Below are positions 62,007-64,000 of a stretch of DNA of 64,000 bases, piece by piece; the first letter of the stretch is position 1, and the number at the start of each line of letters is the position of its first letter. The notes beneath the pieces were generated by a model that saw only the letters and a program-made list of their open reading frames with translations, ran no database searches and had not been told where the DNA came from. The stretch lies in assembly GCF_947503045.1 (NCBI RefSeq), contig NZ_CANNCF010000001.1, forward strand, positions 248,001-312,000, read 5' to 3'. The DNA is from an uncultured Tateyamaria sp. (lineage in GTDB: Bacteria > Pseudomonadota > Alphaproteobacteria > Rhodobacterales > Rhodobacteraceae). A program made the translations under genes and the position numbers.

Positions 62007-62879
62007 TCAAACGATCAAGCGCATGGCGTCAACCCCATCCGATGTCGTCGCGGATACACAAATACTCGATAAGACGCGGGGTTTTTTGTAATTCCACGGC
62101 GTCCCACGGTGCAAAACCGCCCTTTGGTCCCAAATCAGCACGTCTCCGACCTGCCAGTGGTGGGTGTAGACATAAGGTGGCTGCGTGACCCATCCGATCA
62201 GTTCGTCGATCAGTTGCGCGCCTGCTTTGGCCTCCATCCCGTCGACAGCAAAGGCGTGGCTGGCGATATAAAGGGCGTCGTCTTGCGTGACTGGGTTGCG
62301 CCATACCGCCCGCCACAGCTGATCGGGCCATTTGTGAAACATCGGCAGCGCGGCAAGCTCCGGGCTGATCCGCGCGCGCGAATGGGCATAGCGGTGCCAC
62401 AACCCTTTGTCGCGTATCCGGTTGCGCAACCGGTCCGGCATGTCGGCCCAGCCTGCCCGGGTCGAGGCCAGTTCGGTTGCCCCGCCCGTCTCTGTCACCA
62501 CCCGCCCGATCAGGATATTGGCCAGCGCCGGGGTGGGCAGAAAGGTGCTGTCGGCGTGCCAGAGCATGTTGGCCTTGAGGTGCAATGTGTGCAGGTCCAG
62601 TTCCTCGGTGACGGTGCCATCCGCCCGCAGGTTGCTGACCTGCGGCACTTTGAACGCCTCGCCTTCGTCGCGCTCGTCCGCGGTGCGATCCTCGATCGGG
62701 CCAAAAAGCCGCGCCAGCCGCATATGGGCGTCGTCGTCGATGGTCTGGTTGCGGAACAACAGGGCAGAGTGTTGTTCGAACGCCCGCCGGACGGATGCGT
62801 ATGTTTTGGCGTTGATGGTGCTCAGGTCGATGTCGTGCAGCTCGACTCCGAACCTGTCGGTGAGGGGGCTTGTGCGCAT
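62007..62879 (-). CDS. TauD/TfdA-family dioxygenase
   Basis: A 290-residue Fe(II)/2-oxoglutarate oxygenase. The facial triad is H-x-D in LWHADSTFLPTPA and the distal His in RAVLHRGTPWNY; the Arg that binds 2-oxoglutarate is probably in KKPRVLSSICV. FGVELHDIDLSTINAKTYAS opens the fold. The group covers taurine, 2,4-D and other carboxylate or sulfonate substrates, so the substrate is open. The gene begins 4 bases after the oxidase stop. The 132 bases before the binding-protein gene may hold a promoter. Confidence 0.9.
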   Translation of the reverse strand: MRTSPLTDRFGVELHDIDLSTINAKTYASVRRAFEQHSALLFRNQTIDDDAHMRLARLFGPIEDRTADERDEGEAFKVPQVSNLRADGTVTEELDLHTLHLKANMLWHADSTFLPTPALANILIGRVVTETGGATELASTRAGWADMPDRLRNRIRDKGLWHRYAHSRARISPELAALPMFHKWPDQLWRAVWRNPVTQDDALYIASHAFAVDGMEAKAGAQLIDELIGWVTQPPYVYTHHWQVGDVLIWDQRAVLHRGTPWNYKKPRVLSSICVSATTSDGVDAMRLIV

Positions 62880-62883
62880 CGCG

Positions 62884-64000
62884 TCACTCTCCTGTCTGTC
62901 CCAGCGCTTCGATCTCGTCCGGGGTCATGTGTGCGACATCTGCCCAGAACCGTGACTTGGCCGCGTTCAGCAGCCCCTTGGGGTCCATCCGTTTCTTCCA
63001 GGCCAAATGCACATAGTCGGCCTTGAGCCCGCCACCTTCGACATTCCATGTATGCGCGTCGTAGACGGGAAAACCGTTGGCGGTGTAGGTCGCGTTGATC
63101 TCTGCCAGCCGTTCGGGAGTGGAAAACCAGATGACCGGCAGATCGAAGGTCACGATCTCGCCCCCCACGCGCGCGAATTCGTGGTGCATCCAGGCATCGT
63201 CCCCCAGTTTGGGACGCAGGGCTGCGATGGCGTCGGGGTCGGGCGGGATCGGGCAGCCCACCTGCTGGTACGTGGCAGAGCGATCCGCTTTGAGCACCTG
63301 CAACGTGGTGTGATTGTAGCTGAAATCGTAGACATGGGGCAGGCCCGCGGCCTGTCGTTCGGTGTCGGTCAGCATCAGGTCCACGTGGCCGCCGTGCCCT
63401 TCGATCAGCGCGCGGAAGGCGGCACGGTCCTCGATTGGGATCATCGAGACCAGCAAGTGCTTTTCCGGGCGAATGTGCCCTTTGAGTTTAGGGAAATAGG
63501 TGCAGATGCGCGCATCGACCGTGGTCAGCAGTTTGCGCGCGATGTCAGGGGCTTGCGCCACGGCAAGGCCCGCCCGGTAGGCGGCCTCGTAGGTGTCGAA
63601 GGTGACGATGCAGCCGACCCAGTCGCGCCGTGGCACGGTGCGCAGGGTCACATCGAGGATCACGCCGTTCAGCCCCCATGCGTGGTGGATTTGCAGGGCT
63701 TCGGGTCCGTCAAAGGTGCGTATTTGCGGCTGTGCTTCGACGCTCATGGCGGTGAGCGAGACGATGTTGCCCGGATCGCGCAGCGCGCCGTTGGCGATCG
63801 AGCCGATCCCGGCGCTGCCCCCGGCGACAAAGCCGCCGACAGTGGCGATGTCCTGCGTCGAGGGGAACATGGCCATTTCCTGACCTGAAGCCTGCAGGGA
63901 CGTGTTGATGTCGGCCATCAGCGTACCGGCCTCTGCCCGCACAAAGCCATCCCCGACCTCAATCACTGCGTCCATCGCTGTGGTGTCGATGATCAGCCCG
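62884..64000 (-). CDS. FAD-binding oxidase (GlcD/VAO type), 5' truncated by the window edge
   Basis: The frame is open to base 64000, giving 371 visible residues plus stop; the N-terminus lies outside. The FAD-binding half shows IIDTTAMDAVIEVGDGFVRA, EAGTLMADINTSLQ and ATVGGFVAGGSAGIGSIANG, the phosphate-binding part of PCMH flavoproteins; WGLNGVILDVTLRTVPRRDW follows. The C-terminal part has few familiar motifs. Related enzymes oxidise 2-hydroxy acids such as glycolate or D-lactate. It forms a tight pair with the TauD-like gene. Confidence 0.9.
   Translation of the reverse strand, partial: GLIIDTTAMDAVIEVGDGFVRAEAGTLMADINTSLQASGQEMAMFPSTQDIATVGGFVAGGSAGIGSIANGALRDPGNIVSLTAMSVEAQPQIRTFDGPEALQIHHAWGLNGVILDVTLRTVPRRDWVGCIVTFDTYEAAYRAGLAVAQAPDIARKLLTTVDARICTYFPKLKGHIRPEKHLLVSMIPIEDRAAFRALIEGHGGHVDLMLTDTERQAAGLPHVYDFSYNHTTLQVLKADRSATYQQVGCPIPPDPDAIAALRPKLGDDAWMHHEFARVGGEIVTFDLPVIWFSTPERLAEINATYTANGFPVYDAHTWNVEGGGLKADYVHLAWKKRMDPKGLLNAAKSRFWADVAHMTPDEIEALGQTGE

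Overview
The window looks like a chromosomal segment of a marine-type alphaproteobacterium of the Rhodobacteraceae (Roseobacter group). This rests on GC-rich coding, on COQ9, a TrcR/DUF1013 regulator and a membrane-anchored cytochrome c of the c_y/CycM type, on a peptide ABC system of the Yej type and a TRAP transporter, and on an aerobic benzoyl-CoA (box) pathway. I found no rRNA operon, CRISPR array, insertion sequence or prophage. Gene density is high and many neighbouring genes overlap by 1-4 bases.

Layout. 1-10,750: 3' part of pheT, a LysR regulator beside a methyltransferase, a YtoQ-like protein, a glutathione transferase, mscL, an anchored DUF900 hydrolase, rpsU, COQ9 and a quinone oxidoreductase. 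10,117-19,345: RNase T2, trcR, threonine aldolase, recR, ybaB and dnaX with small membrane proteins between them, a zinc metallopeptidase, a TetR/hydrolase pair with twin operators, and the SRP RNA. 19,384-24,410: a cyclic-nucleotide phosphodiesterase/nucleotidase, nudC, an SRPBCC protein, pheA and cytochrome c_y. 24,547-30,341: yejABEF. 30,384-36,371: small ORFs, a second LysR, a lysine-rich orphan, a SPOR-tailed D,D-carboxypeptidase, a CHMI/HAD pair, clpS and an RsmC-like methyltransferase. 36,374-41,481: an SDR lacking its catalytic lysine, hemF, a desaturase, hemC, hemE and a tRNA with CAU anticodon, followed by a copy of the tRNA 3' end. 41,686-44,703: an ACT protein and a dimethylglycine/sarcosine-type dehydrogenase.

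The metabolic centrepiece is 44,819-59,582, all on the + strand: TRAP importer (dctPQM), crotonase, feruloyl-CoA-synthase-like ligase, amidohydrolase of the beta-ketoacyl-CoA deacylase type, benzoate-CoA ligase, alpha/beta hydrolase, boxC, boxB, a 59-residue cysteine-rich protein, a flavodoxin, a hot-dog thioesterase, the BoxR regulator and a free-standing 3-hydroxyacyl-CoA dehydrogenase C-terminal domain. I read it as import of an aromatic or phenylpropanoid acid, CoA activation and side-chain shortening to a benzoate, then ring epoxidation (BoxB) and cleavage (BoxC). The usual reductase BoxA is not in the window. Where it might be expected there are a flavodoxin and an unknown Cys-rich miniprotein, which is the most interesting point here.

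The end (59,643-64,000, - strand) holds a DUF2165 membrane protein, a Tat-exported peptide-type binding protein, a TauD-like dioxygenase and a truncated GlcD-like FAD oxidase. Two families of short dispersed repeats occur between genes: one with a stem-loop plus a conserved TTCTGAC tail, the other behaving like bidirectional terminators between convergent genes.
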